Source of the DNA: Litoditis marina
Lineage: Eukaryota; Nematoda; Chromadorea; Rhabditida; Rhabditidae
DNA: 64,000 bases
Reading direction: 5' to 3'
NCBI GenBank assembly: GCA_964036275.1
Contig: OZ038437.1
Span: forward strand, 8,988,304-9,052,303
The position numbers and the translations under genes were made by a program. Of the stretch, positions 24,485 to 35,765 are shown one piece after another. The first letter of the stretch is position 1; every line of letters starts with the position of its first letter. The notes under the pieces are model-generated. The model did no database searches and was not told where the DNA came from. It was given only the letters and a program-made list of their open reading frames with translations.

Positions 24485-24630
24485 TATGTAGGCAGTATGC
24501 CAGAATATCCGGACCCCTTCATTCCACCCTGCGTCTCCTCTTACATACGCTATTTCTCTGCTCCCACATCCCGGCGGAACTGAAGTCACGTGAAAGCGTG
24601 AGGAAAAGTGGAAGTCGCAGGATGGGATAT
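24485..24630. repeat. GAGACGCAG-family element, left part
   Basis: Shares GTATGCCAGAAYATCC, CCCTTCAT and CTGCGTCTCCTC with the palindromic family seen complete at 25703-25882. It appears truncated by the neighbouring composite element. Confidence 0.5.
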
Positions 24631-24651
24631 GGACGTCGGGATTTTGTGGCA

Positions 24652-24848
24652 GATAGTCGTTGACAACGGAAAGACGAGAGGGTACTGTTAATCTCACTTT
24701 TCGCTGTGTACGCACATATGTCTTTGTTTTCTCAGCTTGCCCTCTGTGCGCTCTAATAGCGCAGTGGTGAGCGCCCTGCTACGAATCTTTTGCTCGCAGG
24801 TTCGATTCCGGCAAGAGACAGAAATTTATAAACTTGGCACTCACTATA
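24652..24848 (+). mobile_element. Composite TIR/tRNA-like element
   Basis: Begins ATAGTCGTTGACAACGGAAA and ends TTGGCACTCACTATA. The middle has an A-box match (TAGCGCAGTGGTGAGCGCC) and a perfect B box (GGTTCGATTCC) separated by a TTTT-containing loop. Other copies are at 28133-34101 (split), 37986-38140, 40679-40878, 42590-42778, 47370-47557 and 58735-58935. Confidence 0.75.
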
Positions 24849-25012
24849 CGTACTCCGAACACGTATGCCAGAACATCCCGACCCCTTCATCCCATCCTGC
24901 GTCTCTCTCTTTTGTGCACTATTTCGCGACACCGTATCTCTGCGGGATGGCAAATGAGAGAAACAGCGTACATTTCAGGAGACGCAGGTAGGGATGAGAA
25001 GGCAGTATATTA
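24849..25012. repeat. GAGACGCAG-family element
   Basis: CACGTATGCCAGAACATCCC, CATCCTGCGTCTC and GGAGACGCAGGTAGGGATGA mark the two inverted halves. Directly abuts the composite element at 24652. Confidence 0.6.
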
Positions 25013-25013
25013 T

Positions 25014-25133
25014 AAGTGAATTGAATGGACAAGGAAAATTAGCATTAATGAGAAATCGTGCACTTTTCATTGCACATTTCTGATTCTACTGTGTTTAACG
25101 TCTTTCACGTGAGTGTGCAATTGCCTTACAGTA
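25014..25133. repeat. Family A element, reversed
   Basis: Reads GAGAAATCGTGCACTTTTCA, TCTACTGTGTTTAAC, TTTCACGTGA and CTTACAGTATA, the reverse of the copies at 38368 and 54359. Confidence 0.7.
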
Positions 25134-25702
25134 TACGGCGGTGTATGTTGTTGTATCGCACTGTTTAGAGTTTGACGCGGTATCTTTCGGTCGGCTTTCG
25201 TGAAATATGGCACTTATCGAAATCGAACTACAACCCCTGTAGTAGATTCACAACTAGTTGAAACATTGATGGATTTTGCAGAAGTTAGTGCCATGATCAC
25301 CTAGTTTTGTAGTTTTATTAAATTAATCACGGTTTTGTAGTTTGATTCTTTTCAAAGCTTTTGGTAGTTGCTTACCTTTGCCTCCACCTCCTCTTGTTTT
25401 CCTAAAGTACGAAAAACTAAAGTTCAGACTGTGTATTCCAGCGCCGGCGACTAATATAAAATATGAATATCGATCGCCGATCGAACCACCGTCAGAACGC
25501 ACGGTTTTTGAATACACTCTCAAACCCTATTTTTTTTACACATATTATAACAAAAATATGGTTTTGAACGTGTTTTTCCAGTCATATGAAAACAATTCAT
25601 GGGTACATTTAAATAAATTTACATATTTATTGTCTCACGGCGCTTCGTTGATGAGCGTACCACGATTATAGTGTGTTTCACCCACTCATGGCCCTCTCTA
25701 GT

Positions 25703-25882
25703 AATCTGAGCACGTATGCTAGAAGATCCCCGTACCTTCATCCCATGCTGCGTCTCCTCAAACACGCGTTTTCTTTGCTCTCACATCTCGTCGCGATGTA
25801 AGAGACAAGAAATAGTGAGGCAGAGTGAGAGACGCAAGATGGGATGAAGGTGCCGGGAACTTCTAGCATACGTACTCTGCTC
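25703..25882. repeat. Complete palindromic element, GAGACGCAG family
   Basis: Left half: CTGAGCACGTATGCTAGAAG, ACCTTCATCCCATGCTGCGT. Right half inverted: GAGACGCAAGATGGGATGAA, TTCTAGCATACGTACTC. Best preserved member in the window. Confidence 0.85.
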
Positions 25883-26289
25883 AAACTTTCAGGTCAAAGT
25901 TTGCTATGTGGGCGTTTTCACATTTTCTCCTCATTTTTGTAGTATGTTCTGCACTACTACTACTACAAACTCTGAAAGTTTGAGAACTAAATCAAGAATC
26001 GTTCGCTAGCGAAAGCCTTCTAAATATTTCATGGGTTTTTGTAAAAGGACATCGATTGGTGAAACATAGTATACTATCTATCTTCTCGTGTCGTTTTTAT
26101 TTCATGTTGTGTTCTTATTCTGTGAACTCCTGGATGAGATATATATTGATATATTGATTTATGTCCTATTGAGGCTCTTTTGTTTGAAATAAATATAACA
26201 ATAATATCGTGATTATATTCCTTTCTTCATTCGACGTCCTATTTTTCTTCTCGGAAACTCCAAGACACAGTAAAAATCGAGGTATACAG
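25883..26289. other. Intergenic, no gene recognised
   Basis: AT-rich DNA without recognisable repeats or exons. Confidence 0.35.
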
Positions 26290-26527
26290 TATACTCTGCT
26301 TTACGAATTCATAACTTTTTACAGTAACCTTTCAAGTATTTGAGGGTATTTATCTAACCAACAACCCGACTTTCAGATTCACTGTTTTGTAAGATTGTAG
26401 TAACCGGTTCGGAAAACGAAATCACCAAGTATAAACTATTTACAATACCCACAAGATGAGAAAGATTCACTTGGAACCTTTATAATCTCGCTGTAGGGTT
26501 ATTGATGCGTGAAACAGACTGTATACC
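26290..26527. repeat. TIR element, family H
   Basis: Second copy of the unit at 14247, roughly a quarter diverged, with the CAGTAACCTTTC and ATAAACTATTTA-CAATA words conserved. Confidence 0.65.
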
Positions 26528-26683
26528 CCCGTTTTTCTAGTTGGTGACGACTATACAAAACATGCATATCACATTATTTGAAAAACGGACCGACTCTCTA
26601 GAGACCAAATAAAACCAAATGTGAATGGCATATAATGAAGTTCCAGAAAATGTGTCTACAAGATGGTTGCAACAACTTCCTCT

Positions 26684-26869
26684 TGCGTCTCTCTCTATCT
26701 TCCCCTCTGTCTCTTTTCCTCTCTCTCTCTCTCTATTTCTTTCTTTTTTCTCTTCCCTCCCCTCTCTCTCTTTCGCTCCCGCACTCTCTCTGTTCCACTC
26801 TCCTTTCTTCTCTCTCTCACACTCTACCTTTCTCTGTCCTTCCCTCTCGCTATCTTTCTCTCTCTCGCT

Positions 26870-26912
<43 letters not shown>
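26684..26912. repeat. CT-rich low-complexity tract
   Basis: Polypyrimidine on the plus strand, ending in a clean (CT)n run at 26878-26911. Open frames are artefacts. Confidence 0.9.
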
Positions 26913-27265
26913 AATACTCCCCCCTATTCGAAGGTACCAATTATTGCTTATCCCCCTTCTGACGTGAGAATTTCTTCATTTGCCTCAAGCCCTCTTTTTT
27001 GCGATCGAAAGTCAATCGCGACTTAAAAATGCACTCCAAAGCTGTCCGAAACATCCAAACTTTGCAGAATGTGCCCGTTTTCTAGTTGTCAAGTTCAAAA
27101 CACGTGATGGATTGCGTGTGATCCCGTTTCCAGCTTGTCTTTGTGTTCAGTTCTAATACCACACGTTTTATTCTATAAAAGAAAAATGTGTACTCGCGTG
27201 TCACCGAAATTGTGTGCAGTCACCTCACGAGAGGCATGTTAGGAACTAGACTCATTGAGACCGCT

Positions 27266-27600
27266 GTATAGTTGTCGCTTAAAGAAAGGTGGATGTATAC
27301 TGTATGTTTCACTTTGTGCTGTGTCAGAACACACGATTCATCCGAAACGTTGTTATAAGCTCAGTTGGTATAGTCGCCATTTTCCCGATAAAGACAGCAG
27401 AGGGTTCAATTGATTGAGCGATGCGGGGCGAGCGGTCGTTGACTACTTGCCAGCAATTGAGAGAGTGTGTAGATCAATGATACGCAGACCAGCTGGCCGC
27501 TCGCCAAACCCCGTCCCACACAAAATCGATGGTACGGTGTCCACAACGGTTTGACAAATCCTATATAGTGGTTAGCGTCTGCGCCTCCAAAACTTATGGG
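27266..27600. mobile_element. Old composite element split by a family Z insertion
   Basis: TATAGTTGTCGCTTAAAGAA, CACTTTGTGCTGTGTCAG and AAGCTCAGTTGG are the diverged left part of the TIR/tRNA-like family. The text resumes after 27567 as GTGGTTAGCGTCTGCGCC. Between them, 27369-27566 is a family Z element (TATAGTCGCCATTTTCCC to AAATCCTATATA). Confidence 0.6.
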
Positions 27601-27699
27601 TCCGGCTGGAGTCTCACGTGAACCTTTTCCTAACGTCTTCTCGAACTAATGGACTAACTTAGCGAGATCAATGACCCTCTTGATCTGCTCACGACATGC

Positions 27700-27897
27700 T
27701 ATAGTCGCCATTTTCCCCATAAAGACAACAAAGGGTTCGTTTGATTGGGTGATGCGGGGCGAGCGGTTGTCGATCACTTGCCAACAGGCGAGAGAGTGTG
27801 TATATCAATGATACGCAGACTGGTTGCCCTCTCCACAAGTCCCGCCTCTTACAAAATCAGTGGTACGGTGTCCCCAACGGTTTGACCAAACCTATAT
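27700..27897. repeat. Family Z element
   Basis: Starts CTATAGTCGCCATTTTCCCC and ends TTTGACCAAACCTATATA, with ATGCGGGGCGAGCGGTTG and a weakly inverted GCCCTCTCCACAAGTCCCG inside. Other copies at 27369-27566 and 46828-47016. Confidence 0.8.
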
Positions 27898-28132
27898 ACA
27901 GTGTACCTTTCATTCACCCCCTTCCTTTTCCAGTAGTTTGATCCCTTGCTTCTATTACATCTATCGGTACCAAACTATAACGAATACTTGGTGTTTTCCT
28001 ATAAGCTGAATTACCCCGTATAAGCATATTTCTAATTAAGTATTTCCGGCTAGGCAATTAAGCTTTTCATTCGTTTCGCTCATATATAATGAGGTGTTTT
28101 GCCGTTTTCCACTGAAAAACGATAGATTTTCA

Positions 28133-28290
28133 TATAGTCGTCGCCAACGCAAAGGCGGGAGGGTACTGTATATCTCACTTTCCGCTGTGTACGTATACGT
28201 GTCTTCGATCTCAAAGCCTACCGGCTATGTGCTCTTGTGGCACAGTGGTTAGCGCCCCGCTACGACACTTTTGCTCACAGTTTCGATACC
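28133..28290 (+). mobile_element. Composite TIR/tRNA-like element, left part, interrupted by LTR element
   Basis: Runs from TATAGTCGTCGCCAACGCAA through the A box (TGGCACAGTGGTTAGCGCC) to the middle of the B box (GTTTCGATACC). The rest (GGCGCGAG..ATTTGGCAACCATTATA) resumes at 34065-34101, after the LTR element and its ATACC target duplication. Confidence 0.85.
28286..28290. repeat. Target-site duplication, left copy
   Basis: ATACC, repeated at 34060-34064 immediately after the second LTR. Confidence 0.9.
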
Positions 28291-28957
28291 TTTCGCGCCA
28301 GCATCGTGTGTGGAAATTGTTTATATTGGGCCAAAAGTAAAAATTAGGCGAAAGAAGACAAGTCAGCTCTTGCTAGGCAAGAAACCGACTGTCCAGTGCA
28401 TCTACGGTGGTTCAGTGGATTTTACACACGATACTAGGCGATTCCCAACTACTACAATAGATAACAATTGCTATTCTCAACCTTGCTTTCACACCACGTT
28501 TGTACCTTGCCTTTTGTGTGAATCATGCATAACAAAACACATAAATTACATAGGGTTTATATACAATATTATATACTTATATTACAACTTAAATAACTTA
28601 TACATATCGCTTCACTAGGTTAATAAATAACCATCACAGAATCACTAATTATCACAAACACAAATAACATCACCGATTCACTTAAACCTTAGTAGCTTAG
28701 GGGAGAGTGTCTTGTTATTTTCATTTCGCTGCAATTAGTCACTTGTATTATCATCATTCCATCGCAACATCCTCACATGACAGAAACCACCAAAAGTGCC
28801 CAATTTTAGGCCAGAAGCTAATATAAAGAAAAAGATACGCAGCCAAACTCATTGATACGCAGCCAAATTGGACGTGCGTCAAGAGAAGGCGCACTCACTT
28901 TGCGCCAGCGCGCATTGCTGACGTAATCGCATAAACAAGCTATCGCATGTCGCGACA
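28291..28957 (-). repeat. 3' LTR (667 bp)
   Basis: Aligns end to end with 33404-34059 except for an extra 11 bases (TATACTTATAT) near 28570. Contains a small internal duplication, GATACGCAGCCAAA, at 28835-28868. Confidence 0.93.
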
Positions 28958-28968
28958 CTCCCCCAAAA
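28958..28968 (-). other. Polypurine tract
   Basis: Minus-strand TTTTGGGGGAG abuts the TGT start of the 3' LTR, the expected place for plus-strand priming. Confidence 0.75.
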
Positions 28969-29071
28969 CAACAATAAATTTAAGAATAATGCGCTATTCG
29001 CTAAAGGATATGGTCACTAGTTTAAAGCACGAATACAACATTGAAGTAGGTAATAGCAACTATGAAAAAAA

Positions 29072-29188
29072 CTACATCTGATGTCGACGTTGTCTGCGAG
29101 AAGATACTTCTTGACTTCGAGCAGCCTCCTCCACCAGCGAAGAACGGGGATCAGGAAGACACCAGTCCCATCTGGGCCTATCGCTCAT
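29072..29188 (-). pseudogene. 38-codon frame before the polypurine tract, possible pol remnant
   Basis: An ATG-to-stop frame (begins MSDRPRWDWCLP, ends SSRRQRRHQM) lies where the last codons of an integrase would be in an autonomous relative. It is basic and Arg-rich. Assignment rests only on position; it may be chance. Confidence 0.25.
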
Positions 29189-29819
29189 CACATCACGTCG
29201 TCACATGTCCTGAATTTGCTTGAATTCTAATGACTATAGCAAAATCACTCTTTCTCAAAACAGATAACAGTCAACTTTCAATCACAAGTTATCGATCTTT
29301 CGCCATATGTACTTCACTACTAGCTGTAAACCGCTTTCACGTTTTCACACATATAGTCATTACGCTCTTGGTACTCTTGCTCCTAATCATTGGAGTTTCC
29401 GCCAATTCTCAAACGAATACACAATCTACAATGTCATTTAGAACAAGATGATCAGTCTTCTCCCGTTACATACATGAAAATACTATATTCGAGCCAGAAC
29501 TTTTGGCCTCACTTCAACTCACGCAAACAAAGAAACAACGATGCTCCATACTTTTCCGCGATCTGGGATATTAAAACTACCCATTTCACTCACCATCCAA
29601 GTACAATGATACTCCACTCACATTTCTTCGTCGCACTCACACACTCAGAAAAAATAAAAGCAAGAATCTATAGATTGGTACCTATCCATAGTTCACTGAC
29701 TCGGTAGTCCATCAAATTAGTCGCACACACACCATACCACAGAAATTGACTAAACTTCCTTGATAAACACACACCATTAAAATCACGCACAAAACTCTCT
29801 GATACACCCATACACACAT

Positions 29820-29955
29820 TTTCCTGCTCCACGCACATTGAGCCGCACTACTTTTCCTGCTCCACGCACATTGAGCCGCACTACTTTTCCTGCTCCACGC
29901 ACATTGAGCCGCACTACTTTTCCTCCTGCTCCACGCACATTGAGCCGCACTAATT
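29820..29955. repeat. 33-bp tandem repeat, four copies, inside the LTR element
   Basis: CCTGCTCCACGCACATTGAG begins at 29823, 29856, 29889 and 29925, the last step with three extra bases. A minus-strand frame across it gives repeated RLNVRGAG; I see no coding role. Confidence 0.9.
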
Positions 29956-30074
29956 TTTCCTTTCTCACAGATACAGTACGCAAACAACATTAACAACCCA
30001 ATTTACTAGTATAAACTAATAAACGTTGTTAACCCCGTACGTCCTGCATTCAACTCTCACACTCACACACACAA

Positions 30075-30346
30075 TTGGAATCGCGGCACAAAACAACCCT
30101 ATCACGAGAGTCGACCCACCTCTCTGATACACACGGCACACTTTGGAATCGCGGCACAAAACAACCCTATCACGAGAGTCGACCCACCTCTCTGATACAC
30201 ACGGCACACTTTGGAATCGCGGCACAAAACAACCCTATCACGAGAGTCGACCCACCTCTCTGATACACACGGCACACTTTGGAATCGCGGCACAAAACAA
30301 CCCTATCACGAGAGTCGACCCACCTCTCTGATACACACGGCACTTT
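30075..30346. repeat. 68-bp tandem repeat, four copies, inside the LTR element
   Basis: TTGGAATCGCGGCACAAAAC starts at 30075, 30143, 30211 and 30279, with nearly identical copies. 68 is not a multiple of three, which argues against coding use. Confidence 0.95.
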
Positions 30347-33300
30347 TCACCCCCTCGGTAAATTTTCACTCGGCACTGTTCACCCTACGCAGCGAACTTT
30401 CACTAGTAAACAATAAAGAGGCGTCGTACCCGTAGTATACTCCAAACACCTTTCATTGTCCACTCACACGGCACTGGGACACAATTCCCCAAACGGCACA
30501 TTTTCCACAAAGCACAATTCCTCTCACACACACAAACATACGTGTACAGACACAAGTTCACACTCTCTGAATAAATCTACTCACACTTCACTACAGTTAT
30601 TGCTTGCTCACATTGAAAGGAATGATGTATAAACGTTGCGCAACATTTATTATAGCGAGAACTCCGACCCATCATCAGCCGGCGCTCGGGATATGACTAA
30701 CGTTCAGTCAATGTAGCTTCGCACTAAGGACTCCCTATCCTAGCACTTCAAAACGCGTTAGCTCAACGTAGAACACGTCTTGCTTACACTCACACAGCAT
30801 CAAAACAACTGGTAGGCTACGTGTACCAGCTGTCAAATTAATACGACAAATTAATTACGATCGATCAAGGATGTAACTTTGATCACCTCGCATTGGGCTC
30901 ACATAAATCTAGAAAACTGCTCCAAGTTATCCAGAACCAGAATAAATGCATCCTTTCCTACTCACAAAACAAGAACTCAATGATGTACGTACTAGAGGTA
31001 TTACTAGTAATGAATCACGGTCTTTGCACGCACTTCCATACCACCCACTCAGTGGTTAGTCACTCATTCTCGCTCTGCACAACCAATACGAAAGATACTC
31101 ACACTCTCACACAAAGTTCAACTCACGTTCACGTATCACTTTTCTAACAGTAACCACATCTCACGTCATAGTAACCAAGTTACATTCACGGTGGAATTTA
31201 GTTTGTAATTGGTTAAACTGTTCGAAATCGTCACATTTCACCTAGTTAAATTGATTAGACCGAACAATCACGTAAAAATATTGAATACGTATCGCTAGTA
31301 CCTTCACAACTAACAACAAATCACGAATCGCTATCGACCAGTCAACTCACTCACTAACTTATCCCAAAATCTCCATCACCTCACATACAAGCATACAACA
31401 TCTACACATAGCTATTTACACCCTCTCGCTTGCACGGAGAAATTACACAATGGTCAGCACCACCCTGATTATATCCAACTCACTCACACCAACTCAAACA
31501 GTCACATACTACTGACAGACAATTCCTATATTACCTTGTACCCAGATTAGAGCCATTGCGGGTGCACCCAATCGTTAAACATTAGTTACAGAGAAATACT
31601 AGCATTGCAGCATTCACTTCAACTTCAGGAGGTGTGAAAAAAAATGTATAATAACGGCACGCAACAAACCAAATCACAATTATTCCACTATTCCAACATT
31701 CCAAGATTCGCCATTCTGCTTTACCAACCACGGTCTCTCACTCTCCCAACTTGACGAATCGCAAATCGAACTAGCAAAGATGGCACTTTTGCATCACATA
31801 CATGAAGTATATTTTCCGTTCCATCCAGTGAAGAGAACTCTCACTCTCAAACAATAAATAATGAACTTATTAAACTACAATCACTCGAAAATCAAAATAC
31901 ATTAAAATTTCGCCGAAGTGGTCAAATTTCAACAATTTGATTGAAATCGAGCCAAATAATGAATATATCTCTCCTCACTAGCACATTAGCTCTCATATAC
32001 ATCTGATTCTGTCATGCCTGAGTTAAATTCCGCACGCCTTCAGCATACCATAAATGCGACGTCGATGACACTCAATTATCACCCCTCACTCTCACAGTAA
32101 TGTGACACAATCACAAACAGTAGCTACCCGATTTAGTGGCAGTTAACAAACGCACAATCTGAACACTACACATCGCGCTCGCATCACGGCTCAGGAGACA
32201 AATAACAAGATACATCACCGAACAAAATCACAGAAACGGCCAGAATAATGATATAAAGCAAACCTGGAAATCTGAAAGATTATGATCGCCTCACCTAGTT
32301 GCGCTCATTTTGTAATTTTTCACTCACTTGCACTCCTTTTATTCACTTGCTCACGGATGATAATAGAAAAAGAATGAAGGGAAAAAAGTAACAGTCAACT
32401 GCAACAGTGCTTCGCACCATCTGCCACTAGTAATAAATTTCCTCTTACCTTTGACTCCAGTAGTATCCCGACCATTTGTGGTCATTTCACCGACTTCTCT
32501 TGAGCTCAAGCGACGAAATAATTGACCTCTGTGCGTCATTTCAACCCGACAGCAGCGACCAACGACCATTCGAACGGAATCCAATTATGACACCTGAAAC
32601 AAAGATGAAATCCACAATCCATTGCTGTCACTCGCGTAATTCACTCTCAAAACCAGCACAATGGGTGCGTCAACATGTTCATTTCTATGAACTCGCCAGT
32701 CCTTCACTAATTTTGGTGCCACACAAATTCAAAATATTGCGATCCGACACACAAAAATAAATTACTAGAATGACAAGAAAATAGAACATTGTCTCGCACT
32801 CGTTTTCCCTTCCTTGAAAATTAATCACGAAATATCCACACAAAAACTGCTGCACTCTCCCTCCTTCTGGTGCAAAAGTAACTCGACTCAAATCAACAAT
32901 CAGCACTTACTTATCAACACAGAAGATATAACAACATATTCACTATCTCGCTCTTGACCGAAAAGAATCACATTTAAAATAATCACCTTTCCTGATATCC
33001 ATTGCAATTGTCCAATTGCATCGAGCCAAAAAACAGTCCATTCTGCTTAATTTCTTCGAATTTTCGCAACGAATCAGCTCTGGAACATTCCAACTTGATT
33101 ACCAGTTCCTTTGCAACAGATCACAGCATCAGAAGAATACAAAATCACCAAACATCGCGAAACAAACAACAAAAACGAAAATGTGGCGTCAAAATCGAAT
33201 TTTTGCAATTTAATTTCAAACGACCATTTTTCGCGCCTCACTTTAGCAATGGGGCAGATTATTTGCATTCGGTCACAGATTGCTCAAATCATCAAAAATT

Positions 33301-33392
33301 CTTCCAAATCGGGAAATTTAAGATCACATCGCAGAACTAAATGATTCACACAAACTACAGGCATTTCACTCAATTCTCACATCATCCATTCG
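30347..33392. other. Internal non-coding part of the LTR element
   Basis: Low in G on the plus strand and rich in CAC/CTCAC words. The longest frames are under 115 codons and show no retroviral-type motifs (no CCHC, DTG or YXDD seen). No gene recognised. Confidence 0.7.
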
Positions 33393-33403
33393 CCGATGCA
33401 CCA
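33392..33403 (-). other. Primer-binding site matching tRNA-Gly
   Basis: Minus strand TGGTGCATCGGC directly follows the 5' LTR. It is complementary over 12 bases to the CCGATGCA-CCA 3' end of tRNA-Gly(GCC), recalled from memory. Confidence 0.7.
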
Positions 33404-34059
33404 TTTCGCGCCAGCATCGTGTGTGGAAATTGTTTATATTGGGCCAAAAGTAAAAATTAGGCGAAAGAAGACAAGTCAGCTCTTGCTAGGCAAGAAACCG
33501 ACTGTCCAGTGCATCTACGGTGGTTCAGTGGATTTTACACACGATACTAGGCGATTCCCAACTACTACAATAGATAACAATTGCTATTCTCAACCTTGCT
33601 TTCACACCACGTTTGTACCTTGCCTTTTGTGTGAATCATGCATAACAAAACACATAAATTACATAGGGTTTATATACAATATTATACAACTTAAATAACT
33701 TATACATATCGCTTCACTAGGTTAATAAATAACCATCACAGAATCACTAATTATCACAAACACAAATAACATCACCGATTCACTTAAACCTTAGTAGCTT
33801 AGGGGAGAGTGTCTTGTTATTTTCATTTCGCTGCAATTAGTCACTTGTATTATCATCATTCCATCGCAACATCCTCACATGACAGAAACCACCAAAAGTG
33901 CCCAATTTTAGGCCAGAAGCTAATATAAAGAAAAAGATACGCAGCCAAACTCATTGATACGCAGCCAAATTGGACGTGCGTCAAGAGAAGGCGCACTCAC
34001 TTTGCGCCAGCGCGCATTGCTGACGTAATCGCATAAACAAGCTATCGCATGTCGCGACA
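33404..34059 (-). repeat. 5' LTR (656 bp)
   Basis: Partner of 28291-28957. In element sense it begins TGTCGCGACATGCG and ends CTGGCGCGAAA. Confidence 0.93.
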
Positions 34060-34101
34060 ATACCGGCGCGAGCCAAAAATTTATATTTGGCAACCATTAT
34101 A
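34060..34101 (+). mobile_element. Composite TIR/tRNA-like element, right part
   Basis: ATACC target copy followed by GGCGCGAGCC and ATTTATATTTGGCAACCATT, completing the element begun at 28133. Confidence 0.8.
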
Positions 34102-34185
34102 ACTACTCGTCAACTACTCCTACGACCAGGAGTCTAGGTCATTAGCGCAAATCCAGATTACGCAAAGCACCAGAAACGACCTACT

Positions 34186-34316
34186 CAGAACGATTGGCAC
34201 TGATTTCCTGCGATCGGCCAGCTACAGAAACGAGAGAGCTTGTAGGCCAGTGAGGCGGCAGACATCTGCGTCTCTCCGACCTGCACACTCTCTCGTCTAG
34301 GCCGCTACAAAAGGAA
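34186..34316. repeat. Hairpin element, copy of 14640
   Basis: Shares TGCGATCGGCCAGCT, CGAGAGAG, GCAGACATCTGCGTCTCT and GACCTGCACACTCTCTCGTC with the first copy. The left arm has diverged. Confidence 0.75.
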
Positions 34317-34739
34317 TCAATCGCTCTTCGCAACTCAGAACAAGCGTCGTTGCAAAACAGTAAATCACTGTTTATACAGCGTGGCTGTCATATAAGTTGC
34401 TTTTCCCCTCGTCGTCTGACGTCTCTACAGGGCTCACTATATCTCTAGATTAGTTGCAATACAGTTTCGACCAAACGCGAATTTGTAATTAACAGAGCGC
34501 GTTCCGAGAAAGCGGGTCGATACGGTGGATGTTGCACTATCTCGCTGTGTTTGTAGTTTGTAGCAATGACGTGTTCAACTACCACATCAAGTTCAAACTA
34601 CAAACTACTACTCAGCCCTGTAGAAATGTCCCGGGAAATCCTGCCCGAGCAAGTTCCATTAGTGCGTCAAGTTCGGGAAAATTGCATTGAACACTCCGTT
34701 CCTCCATGTTTCGTGGATTCTATTCACTTTCCTGATTTT

Positions 34740-34891
34740 CTCATTTTCTCATCCCTTTTCAACTCTCTATTCTTTTCGATTCTTTCTTTCCCCTCTTTAT
34801 CATCTTTTTATCTTGTGTCCATCTTCTCTGTCTCACTGTCAATATGTCTCTCTTTATTCGACTCCGTTTCTTTCTCGCTTCCTCCCTCTCC

Positions 34892-34928
<37 letters not shown>

Positions 34929-35394
34929 GCTCTCTCTGTATCTCCCTCCCTCTTCATCTCCCCCTCTCTCTCTCAGCCTCTCCCTCTCTTTCTCTAATTT
35001 CCCTTCTGTCCTTTTCCCTGATGTTTTGTGAATTTAATTGAGTTTTTCCTTTTTCTCATTAGATGGCCTAATGAAAATCTAGGACTACGAACGGGGGCTT
35101 TATATCCATTCGGGATAAGCTATAAGCTTTTTCAGGCCATCTCTCATGGTTAGGGAGAGGCAGGAGCACCTTTCTCTCTCTCACTTCCCTACTTTCTCTA
35201 TCTATCTCTTACTCTTTCTCTTCCTCTCACTTTCTCTCTCTCCTGTCTCTCCCTTCTCTATCTCTGTCGCTTTCTTTTTCTCTCCCTATCTCTCTCTTTC
35301 CTCTCTTTCTCACTTTTTTTATCTTTCTCTCCCTTACCATCTCTCAGCTCTCTCAGAGTAAGTTTTAATCTCTCATAGTCCGGGAGAGGCAGAA

Positions 35395-35474
<80 letters not shown>

Positions 35475-35685
35475 TTGTTCGTCTCTCTCTTTCACATCTT
35501 CTCTATCACTCTCTCTCTCTTCGCCCCACTGTCTTCCTTATTCTCATACTTTCCCTTACCCTTTACCTTATCCTTTCCCTTTCTCACTCTTACTCACTCT
35601 CACTACTCTATTATTCTCTCTCCCCATTTCCCTCTCTCCCTCCCCCCCTCTCTCCCTTCCCTCTCTCCCTTCCCTCTCTCTATAT

Positions 35686-35724
<39 letters not shown>

Positions 35725-35765
35725 GCTCTCTCTTTCTCTTTCTCTCTCTCTCTCTCCCCAAACTC
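34740..35765. repeat. 1-kb polypyrimidine region
   Basis: Almost wholly C and T on the plus strand, with clean (CT)n at 35398-35472. It is broken only at 35037-35155. A GGGAGAGGCAGRAGCA phrase introduces two of the tracts (35152 and 35381), so the region grew partly by duplication. Long Ser/Leu/Phe frames here are artefacts. Confidence 0.93.

Larger units (their letters stand above)
28291..34059 (-). mobile_element. Non-coding LTR retrotransposon (LARD-like), 5.77 kb
   Basis: Two LTRs (28291-28957 and 33404-34059) flank 4.45 kb of internal DNA, with a 5-bp target duplication (ATACC). Orientation is minus. In that sense the LTR begins TGTCGCGACATGCG. Directly after the 5' LTR is a primer site TGGTGCATCGGC, complementary to the 3' end of tRNA-Gly(GCC) as I recall it. 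A purine tract TTTTGGGGGAG precedes the 3' LTR. No gag, protease, reverse transcriptase or integrase frame is present on either strand. It therefore depends on proteins from a related autonomous element. The LTRs differ, as read, only by an 11-base gap, so insertion was recent. Confidence 0.9.

Noticed and set aside
28271..28618. Duplicated ~100-codon frames at 28271 and 33396
   Set aside because: Both lie in the two LTR copies and have no homology to a known protein.
32351..32584. Minus-strand basic frame inside the LTR element as a gag remnant
   Set aside because: No zinc knuckle or capsid motif is visible and it is not placed directly after the primer site. Not defensible.
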